A stretch of DNA of 64,000 nt, taken from Chitinibacter sp. FCG-7. Its GTDB lineage: Bacteria; Pseudomonadota; Gammaproteobacteria; Burkholderiales; Chitinibacteraceae. Under the pieces are notes generated by a model. That model was not told the origin of the DNA, made no database searches, and worked only from the letters and a program-made list of their open reading frames with translations. The stretch is from NCBI RefSeq assembly GCF_040047665.1, contig NZ_CP157355.1:2852001-2916000 (forward strand), written 5' to 3'. Of the stretch, positions 28,064 through 38,969 are shown piece by piece. Both the position numbers and the translations under genes were made by a program. Numbering within the stretch: position 1 is the stretch's first letter; every line of letters begins with the position of its first letter.

Positions 28064-28378
28064 ATGAAAAAGCCAGTTGCATGGATGATGTTGACCTTGG
28101 GGCCCTTGCTAGCCTTGCCAGTGCAGGCATCGGGCGTTGAGGCGCTGATGAAATCGAAAAGCTGTTTTGCCTGTCATGCCACCAATACCAAAATGGTTGG
28201 TCCTTCATACAAGGATGTGGCGGCCAAATACAAAACCGACAAAGGCGCAGTTAGCAAATTGGCGCTGAAAATCCGCAAAGGCGGAGCTGGGGTTTGGGGG
28301 GGCGTGCCGATGCCAGCCAACGCGGTCAGCGAGGCCGAAGCCAAACAGATGGCCGAGTGGATTTTGAAAGTGAAATAA
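28064..28378 (+). CDS. Periplasmic class I cytochrome c (c551/c552 type)
   Basis: 104 aa with a signal peptide (MMLTLGPLLALPVQA), an upstream AGGAG ribosome site, one CFACH haem-binding motif and a distal axial Met in VWGGVPMPAN. The body KMVGPSYKDVAAKYK and end EAEAKQMAEWILKVK are typical of cytochrome c551/c552 electron carriers. It probably passes electrons to a terminal oxidase or a periplasmic reductase. Confidence 0.95.
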   Translation: MKKPVAWMMLTLGPLLALPVQASGVEALMKSKSCFACHATNTKMVGPSYKDVAAKYKTDKGAVSKLALKIRKGGAGVWGGVPMPANAVSEAEAKQMAEWILKVK

Positions 28379-28478
28379 TACCGTGGCAGGTTTTGGCTTG
28401 GCTTTGGAACTTCGGTGTCAGATCTGGCCTCCCATCACGACTAATCGGTAATCATCCGAATGAATGTGGAGCCTGATC

Positions 28479-29393
28479 ATGCTGATTCGTCGTCCCGGCG
28501 ATATTTTGCCATCCGAAATTACCCCCAAAGACGTGTTTTTGAACCGTCGGCAATTTATGGCTGCGGCAGCCGGCAGCGCTTTGCTGGCTGGCGAAGCTGC
28601 TGCAGCCTTAAAAGGCATTCCCAGCCGCTATTCGGCCTCCGAGCAGCCCAATAGCCGCAAAGAAATCACCTCCTACAATAATTTTTACGAGTTTGGCACC
28701 AGCAAGGAAGACCCGGCCAGAAATGCGGGCAGCTTGAAAACCCGCCCGTGGCAAGTGGTGGTCGAAGGCGAGGCGGGTAAACCCAAAACCTTCGGCATCG
28801 AAGAGATATTAAAGCTGGCGCCGCTGGAAGAGCGTATCTACCGCCTGCGCTGTGTGGAAGGCTGGTCCATGGTGATACCTTGGGTGGGTATCCCACTGGC
28901 GAGCTTACTCAAAGCCGTACAGCCAACGGGCAATGCCAAATTTGTCGCCTTTGAAACGCTCAATGATCCCAAGCAAATGCCGGGGCTGGCGAGCCGGGTG
29001 CTGGATTGGCCGTATCGCGAGGGCTTGCGCATGGACGAAGCCCTGCATCCACTGACCATACTGGCGGTGGGCTTGTATGGCGAAGTGCTGCCCAATCAGA
29101 ATGGCGCACCCATCCGCCTAGTGGTGCCGTGGAAATATGGGTTCAAGAGCATCAAATCCATTGTGCGGATCCGCTTGCAGGCGCAACAGCCCGCAACGAG
29201 CTGGAATCTGGCCGCGCCCAACGAATATGGTTTTTATTCCAATGTGAACCCCGCAGTGGCGCACCCGCGCTGGAGTCAGGCCACAGAACGGCGCATCGGC
29301 GAATTCCTCAAACGCAAAACGCTGCCGTTTAACGGCTACGGCGATCAGGTGGCCCGCTTGTATCAGGGGATGGATTTGGCGAAGTTTTTCTAG
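28479..29393 (+). CDS. msrP: Protein-methionine-sulfoxide reductase, catalytic subunit
   Basis: 304 aa from ATG 28479, with GGAG 7 nt upstream; ATG 28464 is rejected. A twin-arginine signal ([17 protein letters not shown]) sends the folded molybdopterin enzyme to the periplasm, where it repairs oxidised methionines in envelope proteins. Seen: the Mo-ligand Cys in [15 protein letters not shown], and later the [16 protein letters not shown] segment of the sulfite-oxidase fold. The stop codon begins a 50-bp element, and msrQ follows. Confidence 0.95.
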   Translation: MLIRRPGDILPSEITPKDVFLNRRQFMAAAAGSALLAGEAAAALKGIPSRYSASEQPNSRKEITSYNNFYEFGTSKEDPARNAGSLKTRPWQVVVEGEAGKPKTFGIEEILKLAPLEERIYRLRCVEGWSMVIPWVGIPLASLLKAVQPTGNAKFVAFETLNDPKQMPGLASRVLDWPYREGLRMDEALHPLTILAVGLYGEVLPNQNGAPIRLVVPWKYGFKSIKSIVRIRLQAQQPATSWNLAAPNEYGFYSNVNPAVAHPRWSQATERRIGEFLKRKTLPFNGYGDQVARLYQGMDLAKFF

Positions 29394-29441
29394 GGTATAA
29401 GCTGGAAGTTATTTCTGATATTGGTTTGTGGCTATATACGT
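29392..29441. repeat. 50-bp palindromic element between msrP and msrQ
   Basis: Ends AGGGTATAAGCTGG and TGGCTATATACGT, exactly 50 bp. It starts on the msrP stop codon, inside a presumed operon. Confidence 0.7.
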
Positions 29442-29457
29442 ATAGGGAGTAGTTCTG

Positions 29458-30099
29458 GTGTTGCTGCGCGTATTACAAAGCGGGTCTTTATGGTTTGTAC
29501 TGTCCTTATTGCCATTGCTGCGCGCTGTGTTGCTGCTCTGGCAGGGAGAGCTGGTCAATCCGGTTGAATTTATTACGCGCTCGAGCGGTACCTGGGCGCT
29601 GGTATTTTTATTGCTGACCCTGGCGATCACGCCGCTGCGGCAGATTAGTGGTTGGTCGGGCTGGCTGCAGTACCGGCGCATGCTTGGGCTGTATGCATTT
29701 TTTTATGCCGTGCTGCACTTTGGTATTTATCTCTGGCTTGATCAGTTGTTTGATTGGGCTGCAATCGTGCGCGATATTATTGAGCGGCCATTTATCACTG
29801 TCGGCATGCTGGCTTTGCTACTCTTGATACCGCTGGCGATGACTTCGACCAAGGCCATGATGCGCCGGCTCAAGCGCCGCTGGGGGCAATTGCATCGACT
29901 GATTTATCCGATTGCGATTCTGGCGGTGGTGCATTTCTGGTGGCTGGTGAAAAAAGACCTGAGCGAGCCGATGATCTATGCCGCCGTGCTGACGCTCTTG
30001 CTTGGCTGGCGCTGCCGTGCCTGGTTGCTCGGTTTTACAGGCCGCCTGAAGCAACAAAATGCACGCGCTCATAATCCGCACCGCGGCCAAGCAGGCTAA
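29458..30099 (+). CDS. msrQ: Haem-binding membrane subunit of the MsrPQ system
   Basis: 213 aa, GTG start at 29458 behind GGGAG. Six membrane helices of the ferric-reductase-like fold, including LYAFFYAVLHFGIYLWLDQ and WGQLHRLIYPIAILAVVHFWW with the His residues that hold b haem. It passes electrons from the quinone pool or flavin reductase to MsrP. The last 65 bp overlap the convergent gene at 30035. Confidence 0.95.
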   Translation: MLLRVLQSGSLWFVLSLLPLLRAVLLLWQGELVNPVEFITRSSGTWALVFLLLTLAITPLRQISGWSGWLQYRRMLGLYAFFYAVLHFGIYLWLDQLFDWAAIVRDIIERPFITVGMLALLLLIPLAMTSTKAMMRRLKRRWGQLHRLIYPIAILAVVHFWWLVKKDLSEPMIYAAVLTLLLGWRCRAWLLGFTGRLKQQNARAHNPHRGQAG

Positions 30100-31657
30100 C
30101 CAGACGGATGCGATTCATTTGTTTGCCATCCCAGTAATCGAGCAGACGCCCCTGTCTGAACCAGCCGGGGGGCAGCAGCAACGTGGCTGGCGATTTCAGC
30201 GCTGGCATCGCGCCGAGCATCAGCACCTGGGTAAAGTCGCCCTGACCAAAACGGGCCGCATCCTGCGCGCGGATACAGGCCGCCTCAGGAATGCCGGGTA
30301 GCAGCTCGATGCCGATTTCCCAGTGTGCTGCACATTGTGATAACCAACGGATTTGCCCCAGAAACTGCGCTTTGCCGTCGGCCAACAGGATTAGCTGATG
30401 CAGTTGCAGGCGCTGGGCGAGTGCGGTGCTGCTGTTCAGGCACATGCCTTGCGCTGTTTCATTCACAATTTGCCATTGCTGCGTTTCCGGCGCTGCTGGC
30501 GCGATCACCTGGCGAGCGCGGGTTTGGCCGAACATCCGGATCTGCATCAATTCGGTGCTGCTTATTTGATGCTCGTTTTGCGGTGGCGGCGCAAATTGAT
30601 GGCGTGCCAGCCACAGGTGCAGATTGTTCAGGCCAACTCCGGCCTCAAGGTATTGCTCGCTGCTGCGGCGTACCAGCGTGCGCTCCATAGGATGATCGCA
30701 CCAGAGCCGATATAGATCACGCAGAATTTCTTCGGCTGCCTGCGGCCCCAGCTCATTGCCTAGGCCGATCTTCTCCGGCATTTCGCCCAGTTTGAGCAGC
30801 TTGATCCGCTTGCTGATCACCTGAGCCAGCGCCAGCGTATCGATTTCGAGTTCGCTATCCTGTGCGCGCGGATGGGGGCGACGCGTGGCTGGTGCCGGGG
30901 TGGCCAGATCGATGCAGAGTGGCGCACGCTGCGGCAGGGTGGGGGCTTGTGCCTGCAGTGAGGTGCGCGTGGCGAGAATTTCCAGCCGATTATTGAGCCA
31001 GGCTTGTTGTTTGAACGAATACTGCGCCGGGTTGGCCATATTGAATAGCAAGGCGTGCAGAAATATCGATTCCGGTGTACTGGTGCCGCTGATGGGGATC
31101 AGGCTGTCGCGCGCTTTGAGTTTTTCAATATGCTGGGTTTTGGCCAGCTCGTAATAAGCAAACAATTGCCGCCATTCTTTGTCTCCCGGTTTGCGGTAGA
31201 TATGCGCCAGATGTTGCAGATTTTTATTGGCGTAATACAGCGTTCGCTCGGCCAGGAGCGGCAAAAATTCGGCAATGCCCAGCTGATTCTTGCACGCAGC
31301 ATGCCAGGCGCGTGCATAGGCTGTTTCAAGCAAGCGCCACAAATTGGCAATCGATTGCCAGATTTTCTCTTCTTCGTCGCTCAGGGGCAGCGCTTTGCCG
31401 ATCAGTTTACTCAGTGTCGCGTCTTGCAGTACGTGCACTGATTCGCGGAACTGTTCGACAATTTTCAGGCTTTCCAGCGCGGCCAGATCGCTTTGGTTTA
31501 ATTCCGATAGTGCCTGGCTAATTTCGGCATGGGCAATCGGCACATTGATCATCGGGAGTAATTTGAGCCAGTCACGGGCAGTTCGCACATCGTCAAATTG
31601 GGGTGTGCTACTGCCGCCCACAGCGGGGAGTGTGCGCTGAATCAAAACCTCGATCAT
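30035..31657 (-). CDS. Large hypothetical protein with PilZ-like C-terminus
   Basis: 540 aa, soluble. The N-terminal three quarters is helical (QALSELNQSDLAALESLKIVEQFRES, then EFLPLLAERTLYYANKNLQHLAHIYRKPGDKEW). The C-terminal part has the pattern WQIVNETAQGMCLNSS, LGQIRWLSQCAAHWEIGIELLPG, which resembles the beta-barrel of PilZ-type proteins. c-di-GMP binding is therefore possible but the RxxxR motif is not clear. Neisseriales carry such proteins; function unknown. The 3' end overlaps msrQ, and the ATG overlaps the HIT gene stop region by 4 bp arrangement. Confidence 0.7.
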   Translation of the reverse strand: MIEVLIQRTLPAVGGSSTPQFDDVRTARDWLKLLPMINVPIAHAEISQALSELNQSDLAALESLKIVEQFRESVHVLQDATLSKLIGKALPLSDEEEKIWQSIANLWRLLETAYARAWHAACKNQLGIAEFLPLLAERTLYYANKNLQHLAHIYRKPGDKEWRQLFAYYELAKTQHIEKLKARDSLIPISGTSTPESIFLHALLFNMANPAQYSFKQQAWLNNRLEILATRTSLQAQAPTLPQRAPLCIDLATPAPATRRPHPRAQDSELEIDTLALAQVISKRIKLLKLGEMPEKIGLGNELGPQAAEEILRDLYRLWCDHPMERTLVRRSSEQYLEAGVGLNNLHLWLARHQFAPPPQNEHQISSTELMQIRMFGQTRARQVIAPAAPETQQWQIVNETAQGMCLNSSTALAQRLQLHQLILLADGKAQFLGQIRWLSQCAAHWEIGIELLPGIPEAACIRAQDAARFGQGDFTQVLMLGAMPALKSPATLLLPPGWFRQGRLLDYWDGKQMNRIRLVSLLGRGADYERVHFVASGGL

Positions 31658-32070
31658 GGCTTTAATTGCTCAAGTTGGTGTTGCAATTGTTCAAGAAGAG
31701 CTGCTGCCGGGGTGTAAACCTGACGATCCGGATTTGCGCTGGCCCAGATTGGGGCAGGAAAGTGCAGATCATCGCGCCAGCGCGGGATAATGTGCCAGTG
31801 TACATGCGGCACCATATTGCCCAAGCTGGCTAGATTGATTTTAGCCGGATTTAAAACGCTGCGCTGAATGCTTTCAACGGCCCAGACGATATTCATTAAT
31901 TCGGTGCGTTCTGCGACGGACAGATCGGTCATTTCGGCCGCATGACGATTCAGAATAACTCGGCAAAATCCGGGGTAATCAGGCTCATCCGCCAGCACGA
32001 CGCGCGCCAAGTCATTGCGCCAGACAATTTTGCCGCCGTCTTGCTGGCAGAGTGGGCACTGGGTAGGCAT
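31654..32070 (-). CDS. HIT-family nucleotide hydrolase
   Basis: 138 aa. It has the HIT motif HVHWHIIPRW plus NMVP just before it, and an N-terminal CPLCQQDGG that could bind zinc. HIT proteins hydrolyse or transfer nucleoside phosphoramidates and dinucleoside polyphosphates; the exact substrate is not predictable. It is the first gene of a unit with the PilZ-like protein (4-bp overlap). Confidence 0.92.
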   Translation of the reverse strand: MPTQCPLCQQDGGKIVWRNDLARVVLADEPDYPGFCRVILNRHAAEMTDLSVAERTELMNIVWAVESIQRSVLNPAKINLASLGNMVPHVHWHIIPRWRDDLHFPAPIWASANPDRQVYTPAAALLEQLQHQLEQLKP

Positions 32071-32218
32071 GGATGAAGTCCGTCAGCTAAATAATCTTTT
32101 GATTATATTACGCGCAGGCGGTATTGAGCGGCGATTCTGCTCGAAGACGACCATTTTGCGTGAAGAAGATTACAAGATAGCGACAAACGGGAGTTGCTTA
32201 AAGGCTGAAAAAACAATG

Positions 32219-32246
32219 GCGTCAGAATCCTTGCAGATTCTGACGC
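32219..32246 (-). terminator. Rho-independent terminator of the DUF3683 gene
   Basis: The hairpin GCGTCAGAATC / GATTCTGACGC is followed on the minus strand by CATTGTTTTTTC. Confidence 0.88.
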
Positions 32247-32274
32247 CATGATGGCTTACGGAAATAAGCTGAAA

Positions 32275-35200
32275 TTACAGCAGGACGCGCTCGATACCGC
32301 CATTGCCTGCTTGCTTGACGTATTCGGGCATCCAGTTCTCGCCCAGCACGGTCTTCGCAATTTCAACCACGATGTAATCGGCTTCAGTGCCCGAATCGTC
32401 GTTATAACGGCTCAAGCCCTGCATACATGATGGGCAAGAAGTCAGGATCTTGACTGGTGCTTTAGCATCGCCCGCATCGGCGCGCAGTTTAGCCGCGCCT
32501 TTTTCCATCTCTTCTTGCTTACGGAAACGCACCTGAGTCGAAATATCAGGGCGAGCAACGGCAAATGTACCCGACTCACCGCAACAACGATCATTCAGGT
32601 CAACGCGTTGGCCCATCAGCTCGTTGGCTACTTCAATGCCTTTGTACGTTTTCATCGGTGTATGGCACGGCTCGTGATACATATACTGGGTACCGCTCAC
32701 ACCTTCAAGCTTGACGCCCTTTTCAAGCAGATACTCATGGATATCCAGCAGGCGGCAACCCGGGAAAATCTCCTCGAAACGATATTTGAGCAGCTGATCC
32801 ATACACGTACCGCACGAAACAACGACGGTCTTGATGTCCAGATAATTCAAAGTGTTGGCCAAGCGATGGAAGAGCACGCGGTTTTCCATCGTGATCTTGT
32901 CGCCTTTATCTTGCTGGCCGCTCGAGGTTTGCGGGTAGCCGCAGCACAGATAGCCTGGTGGCAAGACGGTCGTCGTGCCGACATGCCACAGCATCGCTTG
33001 TGTCGCCAATCCGACCTGACTGAACAGGCGTTCCGAGCCACAACCGGGGAAGTAGAACACGGCTTCGTTTTCTTCGTTCAGCCGTTTCGGGTCACGAATC
33101 ACCGGTACGATATTGCTATCTTCCACATCCAGTAGTGCACGCGCAGTTTTCTTCGGCAGGCCACCTGGCATCGGTTTATTGATGAAGTGAATCACCTGCG
33201 TCTTGATCGGCGCAGTGCCGAGTGTCGACGGTGGCTGTTTGGTGACTCCCTTGAGCAGACCAAAGCGTTTTGCCAGCGAATGACCTAAACGCTGGGCTTT
33301 GTAACCCCAGCCTATCATCAAGGCGCGCATCAATTTGATCGTGGCCGGATCTTTTAGCGTCAAGAAAGTCATGCCCAGCGCCGAGCCCGGGTTGAATTTC
33401 TTTTTGCCTTCTTTGCGCAGGAAGTTGCGCATCGCGACCGACACATCGCCAAAGTCGATCTTCACCGGGCAAGGATTTACGCAGCGGTGGCACACGGTAC
33501 AGTGATCTGCCACATCACCCAGCTCTTCAAAGTGCTTGAGCGAAATGCCACGGCGAGTTTGCTCTTCGTAGAGGAAAGCTTCAGTGAGCAAACCCGTCGC
33601 CAGAATCTTATTGCGCGGCGAATACAGCAAGTTCGCGCGTGGCACGTGCGTGCTGCAGACAGGTTTACATTTGCCACAACGCAGACAGTCTTTGACCATA
33701 TTGCTGATGCTGCCAATGTCCGATTGCTCCAGAATCAGCGACTCGGTGCCGAGCAGGCTGAACGATGGCGTGTAAGCATCGGTCAGATCGGCACCCGGCA
33801 TCAGTTTGCCTTTGTTGAAGTGGCCGTTTGGGTCGACTTTTTGTTTGTACGCTTCAAACGGCGCAAGCTCGTCACGCGTCAAAAATTCGTACTTGGTAAT
33901 GCCAATGCCGTGCTCACCCGAAATTACGCCATTCAAATCACGCGCAACTTGCATAATGCGTGCCACGGCGTGGTGAGCGCGTTGCAGCATTTCATAGTCG
34001 TCTGAATTGACTGGCAAATTGGTATGCACATTGCCATCGCCGGCGTGCATATGCAGCGCAACCCAAGTGCGGCCTTTGAGCACCTTTTGATGCAGGGCGT
34101 GGATCGCATCCAGAATTGGCTTGTCGGTGCGGCCGCTAAACAGCGTTTCCAGCTCGGTGAGCAATTCGCGTTTGTACGAAATACGCAGCACAAAGTCGCG
34201 CAGCGCGTGGAATACGCTTTGCGGTAGCTCATTGGCATCCACTGCTTTTTCCAGTGGCATACCCGGGAAAGCAGTCTGGTATAGCTCGAAGGCGTCGTCC
34301 AGATTGGTGTTAATCCATTCCCAGTGTTTGCGCGTTTGCGCAATAAATGCCAGCGCCGACTCGCGACGATCGCCAATCAGCACATCGTGGCTGACGGGGG
34401 CATCGCTGGTATCGAAAGGCAGGCGGCCTTGGGCGAAGAAATCGCTCAGATGATCGAGCAATTCGAGTTTGTTATGAATCGACAGCTCGATATTGATGCG
34501 CTCAATTGCGTCCGAGTATTCGCCTAGCCGTGGCAGCGGAATCACCACGTCTTCATTGATCTTGAAGGCGTTGGTGTGCTTGGCAATCGCGGCCGTGCGG
34601 GCGCGATCGAGCCAGAATTTTTTGCGCTGCTCAGGCAGTACCGCAACAAAACCTTCGCCGCCACGGGCGTTGGCCAGCTGCACCACATGGCTGGTCGCTT
34701 CGCCCAGTGCTTTTTCATCGTCCGATACGATATCGGCGATCAGCACCATTTTCGGGCGGCCTTTGGATTTTGCCTTGGTCGCGTAGCCGACGGCACGCAC
34801 ATAGCGCCAATCGAGGTGTTCCAAGCCCGCCAATTGCACGGTAGGGTGCGCATCCAGATAGTTTTTGATTTCAACAATCGACGGTACAGCGCGGCTGACT
34901 TCGCCGAAAAACTCCAGACAGACAGTACGGATATGATCAGGCATGCGGTGCAGCACAAAGCGTGCGCTGGTGATCAAACCATCGGTACCCTCCTTCTGTA
35001 TACCCGGCAAACCCGCAAGGAACTTGTCGGTCACGTCTTTACCCAGGCCTTCTTTACGGAAGGTGGTGCCTGGAATCACCAGCGTCTCGACGCCCAGCGC
35101 GGTTTTGCCGTCGGGTTTGAATTTGCTGATGCGGAAAGTGGCTTGCGCCGCATCGTGGATTTTGCCCAGATTGTGATCCATCCGCTCGATGAACAACCAG

Positions 35201-36159
35201 TTGCCATCGGGGTCGACCATTTTCCAGCTGACCAGATTGTCGAGCGCAGTGCCCCACAGAACGGCTTTTTTACCACCAGCGTTCATTGCGACATTACCGC
35301 CGATACAGGAGGCATCGGCTGAGGTTGGGTCAACGGCAAAGACGAGGCCAGCTTCTTCAGCCGCTTCCATCACGCGGCGGGTGACGACACCGGCACCGCA
35401 CTGGATCGTTGAAATTTCGTGGTCAACACCGGGAATATGCATTTTCTCAACGCCCTGATGGCGATCGAGTTTTTCAGTGTTAATCACGGCGCTCAGCGGG
35501 GTGAGCGGCACAGCACCGCCGGTGTAACCCGTACCACCGCCACGCGGGATAATCGTCAGCCCCAGCTCGATACAGGCCGCTACCAGCGGCGCCATTTCGG
35601 CTTCGGTATCGGGGCATAGTACGACAAAGGGATATTCAACGCGCCAGTCGGTGGCGTCGGTAACATGCGATACGCGAGCCAGACCATCAAACTGGATATT
35701 ATCCTTGCGCGTGAGCGAGCCCATTTTGCGCATCACTTTTTTACGCAGGATCGCTACATCACGGAATTCGCGCTCAAACTCATCAACGGCCTGGCGTGTC
35801 CGCTCCAGCAGCACATTGACGCGCTCGTTTTCCTGACGGCGTTTTTCAATTTCGGATAGCCGGTGATGCATGGCCTCAACCAGCAGCTTCAGGCGCTTAT
35901 TGTTTTCCAGCAAATCATCCTGCACATAGGGGTTGCGCTTGACGACCCAGATATCACCCAGCACTTCAAACAGCATGCGGGCAGAGCGGCCTGTTTTTCG
36001 TTCCTGACGCAGCTCATCCAATACGCGCCAGCCGTCTTGGCCAAGCAGGCGAATCACGATTTCACGGTCGGAAAATGAGGTGTAGTTATATGGGATTTCA
36101 CGCAGGCGTTCTTGCGTGTGGGCGAGGGGCGCGGCAGTCTGGTCGGCCATGAAGGGCAT
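32275..36159 (-). CDS. DUF3683 FAD/Fe-S oxidoreductase (D-lactate dehydrogenase-like)
   Basis: 1294 aa, a fusion of dehydrogenase and electron-transfer modules. An N-terminal DUF3683 region and coiled coil (to about 150) are followed by a PCMH-type FAD domain ([36 protein letters not shown]), a FAD-oxidase C-terminal domain ([28 protein letters not shown]), two 4Fe-4S clusters ([24 protein letters not shown]) and two CCG domains ([14 protein letters not shown]...[14 protein letters not shown]...DRCCGESG). This combines GlcD-, GlpC- and LutA-like parts in one chain and suits oxidation of D-lactate or another 2-hydroxyacid into the quinone pool. Substrate is inferred. ATG 36150 is also possible. 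Confidence 0.93.
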   Translation of the reverse strand: MPFMADQTAAPLAHTQERLREIPYNYTSFSDREIVIRLLGQDGWRVLDELRQERKTGRSARMLFEVLGDIWVVKRNPYVQDDLLENNKRLKLLVEAMHHRLSEIEKRRQENERVNVLLERTRQAVDEFEREFRDVAILRKKVMRKMGSLTRKDNIQFDGLARVSHVTDATDWRVEYPFVVLCPDTEAEMAPLVAACIELGLTIIPRGGGTGYTGGAVPLTPLSAVINTEKLDRHQGVEKMHIPGVDHEISTIQCGAGVVTRRVMEAAEEAGLVFAVDPTSADASCIGGNVAMNAGGKKAVLWGTALDNLVSWKMVDPDGNWLFIERMDHNLGKIHDAAQATFRISKFKPDGKTALGVETLVIPGTTFRKEGLGKDVTDKFLAGLPGIQKEGTDGLITSARFVLHRMPDHIRTVCLEFFGEVSRAVPSIVEIKNYLDAHPTVQLAGLEHLDWRYVRAVGYATKAKSKGRPKMVLIADIVSDDEKALGEATSHVVQLANARGGEGFVAVLPEQRKKFWLDRARTAAIAKHTNAFKINEDVVIPLPRLGEYSDAIERINIELSIHNKLELLDHLSDFFAQGRLPFDTSDAPVSHDVLIGDRRESALAFIAQTRKHWEWINTNLDDAFELYQTAFPGMPLEKAVDANELPQSVFHALRDFVLRISYKRELLTELETLFSGRTDKPILDAIHALHQKVLKGRTWVALHMHAGDGNVHTNLPVNSDDYEMLQRAHHAVARIMQVARDLNGVISGEHGIGITKYEFLTRDELAPFEAYKQKVDPNGHFNKGKLMPGADLTDAYTPSFSLLGTESLILEQSDIGSISNMVKDCLRCGKCKPVCSTHVPRANLLYSPRNKILATGLLTEAFLYEEQTRRGISLKHFEELGDVADHCTVCHRCVNPCPVKIDFGDVSVAMRNFLRKEGKKKFNPGSALGMTFLTLKDPATIKLMRALMIGWGYKAQRLGHSLAKRFGLLKGVTKQPPSTLGTAPIKTQVIHFINKPMPGGLPKKTARALLDVEDSNIVPVIRDPKRLNEENEAVFYFPGCGSERLFSQVGLATQAMLWHVGTTTVLPPGYLCCGYPQTSSGQQDKGDKITMENRVLFHRLANTLNYLDIKTVVVSCGTCMDQLLKYRFEEIFPGCRLLDIHEYLLEKGVKLEGVSGTQYMYHEPCHTPMKTYKGIEVANELMGQRVDLNDRCCGESGTFAVARPDISTQVRFRKQEEMEKGAAKLRADAGDAKAPVKILTSCPSCMQGLSRYNDDSGTEADYIVVEIAKTVLGENWMPEYVKQAGNGGIERVLL

Positions 36160-36291
36160 CTCCGGCGGGAAATACGACTAAAGACCGAATTTTAACGGAA
36201 AAACGTCAGGTAAAACTCGCAAATTTAATAAGGATATGGCGAGTAAAGCGGAAAATATTGATTTTTAGCTAAATTTGCATCTAGTTCACGC

Positions 36292-37866
36292 TTAAAAAAC
36301 AATCTGATTACGACCCGCTTGCTTGGCTCGATATAAATTCTGATCAGCACGCTGGACGAGCTGCATCAACTGGGTGTCATTCTGATAGTGCGTCACGCCA
36401 ATGCTGATGCTCATACTCAGCCCATGCTCGATTTTGTCCCACGACCAGTTTTGCACCATCAGGCGCAGGCGCTCGGCCACATCGCGCGCAGGCATGCCAT
36501 TGCGCGACGGTAGCAGGATCAGGAATTCTTCCCCGCCCCAGCGGCAGACCAGATCGTCCTGCCGACAGCCGGATTTGAGCAGGGCAGCGACCTGGCGTAG
36601 CACATAATCGCCGACCAGATGACCCCAGCGGTCATTGACTGCCTTGAAAAAATCAATATCCAGCATCAGTAGTGCCAGTGGTTCACGGTGTTCCGGGTTC
36701 GACTGCAGTAGCGCGTGCCCACGCTGCTCGAAGCCACGGCGGTTTAATAACCCGGTCAGCTGGTCTTGTGATGCGATATGGTCGCTGTAAAGGCGTGCTT
36801 TGCGTTCCTGATCGTTTTGCGCACGCAGGTGGATGTTTTCCTGTCGGGTTCTTTCGGCCTCCAGCTTGGTTTCCATGGCATGCAGACGTTGCAATGAGGC
36901 CTGACGCAATAAATGGTAGTGGTGCTGATAGGCTTGCTGGTGCAGTTTGAGTGCCAAGGCAAAGTTGCCGCTGTATTCCTGGGCTTCGGACAGGGCAAAT
37001 TCCAGTTGATAGATCAAATGGCCTGCACTCATCTGTTCAGCCGCCTGCAGGCTCAGATTGAAAAACTCGATGGCCTTGTCGAGCTGGTTTTCCCTGCGCG
37101 CCAAAAGCCCGAGGTTATACAGATTGTGCGCCTCTCCCCAGCGGTTTTCGTGGCGCTGGTTGATGCCGCGTGCCCGCTCTAGGTAAGAGCGTGCGAGCGG
37201 TAGATCGTTCTCCGCCAGTGCCACACGACCTAGTGTGCCCATGGCCGCCGCCTGATATTCCAGATTGTGCGCTTGCTGAGCATAAACTAGGGCGCGTTTG
37301 AGTGTGGCTTTGGCGCTATCGAGTTGTTCCAGTTCAAATTGGTCGGTGCCAATATTGATTTCAATTGCGGCCAGAATGTTCTGATCCTGGCATTGATAAG
37401 CGTGATCGCGAGCTTTGAGGTGGTGATTGAGCGCATTATAAAAATCGTCATGCGCAAAATACAGCTGGCCCAGGCCAATCTGCCCCTTGATATAGATGTC
37501 TTTGGCGTCAATGGCTAAAGCCGCATCCAGACACAGCGCCCAGGTATCCAGTGCATTATCGTAATCACCCATCGTGTAGCAGGCTCTGGCGATTTCCTGC
37601 AGGCAATCGGGAGTTAGCGTCTGAAACTGGTGCAGATTGGCCATATACAGGGCGTGGCGCATCAGGTGCAGCCCTTCGGCCACATTGCCCTGCAAGCTCA
37701 TAATGCTGCCCTGAATGAAGATGGCCTCGGTAAAGCCAAAATCATAGTTGAGCTGGATGGCGTAAATGGCCGCTTGCTGCGCACAGGCCAGCGCTTCGGT
37801 TGGGTGTTCGCGCGAGAGGGCACGTGCTCGCTGGTTCAGGTTATTGACATCGTGTTCTGTGGTCAT
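36292..37866 (-). CDS. TPR-GGDEF diguanylate cyclase
   Basis: 524 aa. Residues 1-330 are TPR-like helical repeats (DIYIKGQIGLGQLYFAHDDFYNALNHHLKA and others). A coiled linker (AMETKLEAERTRQENIHLRAQ) leads to a GGDEF domain with DQLTGLLNRRGFEQ, the active site RWGGEEFLILLP and a standard C-terminal SIGVTHYQNDTQLMQLVQRADQNLYRAKQAGRNQIVF. It makes c-di-GMP in the cytoplasm. There is no clear RxxD inhibitory site. It is the last gene of a run with two TPR-only paralogues. Confidence 0.95.
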   Translation of the reverse strand: MTTEHDVNNLNQRARALSREHPTEALACAQQAAIYAIQLNYDFGFTEAIFIQGSIMSLQGNVAEGLHLMRHALYMANLHQFQTLTPDCLQEIARACYTMGDYDNALDTWALCLDAALAIDAKDIYIKGQIGLGQLYFAHDDFYNALNHHLKARDHAYQCQDQNILAAIEINIGTDQFELEQLDSAKATLKRALVYAQQAHNLEYQAAAMGTLGRVALAENDLPLARSYLERARGINQRHENRWGEAHNLYNLGLLARRENQLDKAIEFFNLSLQAAEQMSAGHLIYQLEFALSEAQEYSGNFALALKLHQQAYQHHYHLLRQASLQRLHAMETKLEAERTRQENIHLRAQNDQERKARLYSDHIASQDQLTGLLNRRGFEQRGHALLQSNPEHREPLALLMLDIDFFKAVNDRWGHLVGDYVLRQVAALLKSGCRQDDLVCRWGGEEFLILLPSRNGMPARDVAERLRLMVQNWSWDKIEHGLSMSISIGVTHYQNDTQLMQLVQRADQNLYRAKQAGRNQIVF

Positions 37867-37887
37867 ACGGGCATCCCTGCGTCAGCG

Positions 37888-38901
37888 CTATAGCAGTTCC
37901 AGACGCAATTCCATGGTTTCCAGATCACTTTCCAGCGTGCTGGCCAGTAGCTGATTGCGCAAAGTCTTATGTAATAAAACATGCCCTTCGGCGATATCGC
38001 TTTTACCCAGCTTTGAATAAATTTCAGCCAGCGCCAAATGGGCATTGTATTGCAGATGAATTGCCCCCAGACCGCAGGCTTTGTTCAGCGCCTCAACCAG
38101 CTGCTCTCGTGCCATCTCAATATGACCGCTGGCCAGATAAACTTTCCCCAGCGTGAGCATGGCACTGGCTTCGCCCCACTGATTGATGTGCATGCGGTTG
38201 ATTTTCAGCGCCACAAGCAAACTCATCCTGGCTTTGTCATAGTCGCCGCGAAGCAGCTGGATTTGCCCGATCAGTGCATAAATCTCGGCTTCATTCCGGT
38301 AATTGTGATCGGCTTTGACTAGCGGCAGCGCGCCTTTGAGTACCACATGGGCATCGCTGAGCTTGTTACAGCTGATCAGATCGGCGGCAATATTGATCAG
38401 GATGGCTGCTTGCAACTGGTAGTCGTCCGAGCTGGCGGCCAGCTCTTCGGCTCGGCGATGGTGAGCCAGCGCCGATTCGTAATGCTCGTGTGCGTAATAC
38501 AATTGACCCAAGCCAATATGCGCCTTGATTCGCGTGTCCAGAATTATGGCCGAGTCGGGCAGGGTGAGGCAGCGTCGCCAGTAATCGCTGGCCTTAGCGT
38601 ACTCGCCCATCGTGTAGTAGGTGCGCGCATAAGTTTGCAGCAGCTCGCCTTCCTGTTGCCCAATCTGATTCTGGCTGGCCAGCTGGTCGATTTGATCAAG
38701 GTAATCGAGCACTTCGGCGTAATGGCCAAAGTCATAAACGCACAGGGCAGTGATGCACAGGGTATTGGCTTCCAGCTCGGGTAATTGCAACGCTTTGGCG
38801 TGCTTGCGAGCATCCAGAACGATGGCCAGTGCTTCGGTGCTTTGCGAGTGGAGGAGTTTGCGCGCACGGGCGATTTGGCGCCTTAATTCTGCCTCGTTCA
38901 T
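37888..38901 (-). CDS. TPR-repeat protein, paralogue lacking GGDEF
   Basis: 337 aa from ATG 38901 (MNEAELRRQIARARKLLH); the open frame upstream has no coding look. TPR repeats align with the N-terminal half of the adjacent cyclase (YTMGEYAKASDYWRRCL, AHIGLGQLYYAHEHYESALAHHRRAEE). The chain ends LETMELRLELL exactly where the cyclase begins its linker to GGDEF. It is encoded 21 bp upstream of the cyclase and probably co-transcribed. It may be a stand-alone sensor or partner. Confidence 0.85.
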   Translation of the reverse strand: MNEAELRRQIARARKLLHSQSTEALAIVLDARKHAKALQLPELEANTLCITALCVYDFGHYAEVLDYLDQIDQLASQNQIGQQEGELLQTYARTYYTMGEYAKASDYWRRCLTLPDSAIILDTRIKAHIGLGQLYYAHEHYESALAHHRRAEELAASSDDYQLQAAILINIAADLISCNKLSDAHVVLKGALPLVKADHNYRNEAEIYALIGQIQLLRGDYDKARMSLLVALKINRMHINQWGEASAMLTLGKVYLASGHIEMAREQLVEALNKACGLGAIHLQYNAHLALAEIYSKLGKSDIAEGHVLLHKTLRNQLLASTLESDLETMELRLELL

Positions 38902-38969
38902 GGGTCTGCTGTCGGTGAAAGGCTCAAAGCGCAAGAATACCACTGTGTCCTGGCTTACACCGCAATCGC

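Noticed and set aside
34576..35322. 248-codon plus-strand ORF opposite the DUF3683 gene
   Set aside because: It is antisense to well-conserved FAD-domain coding sequence.
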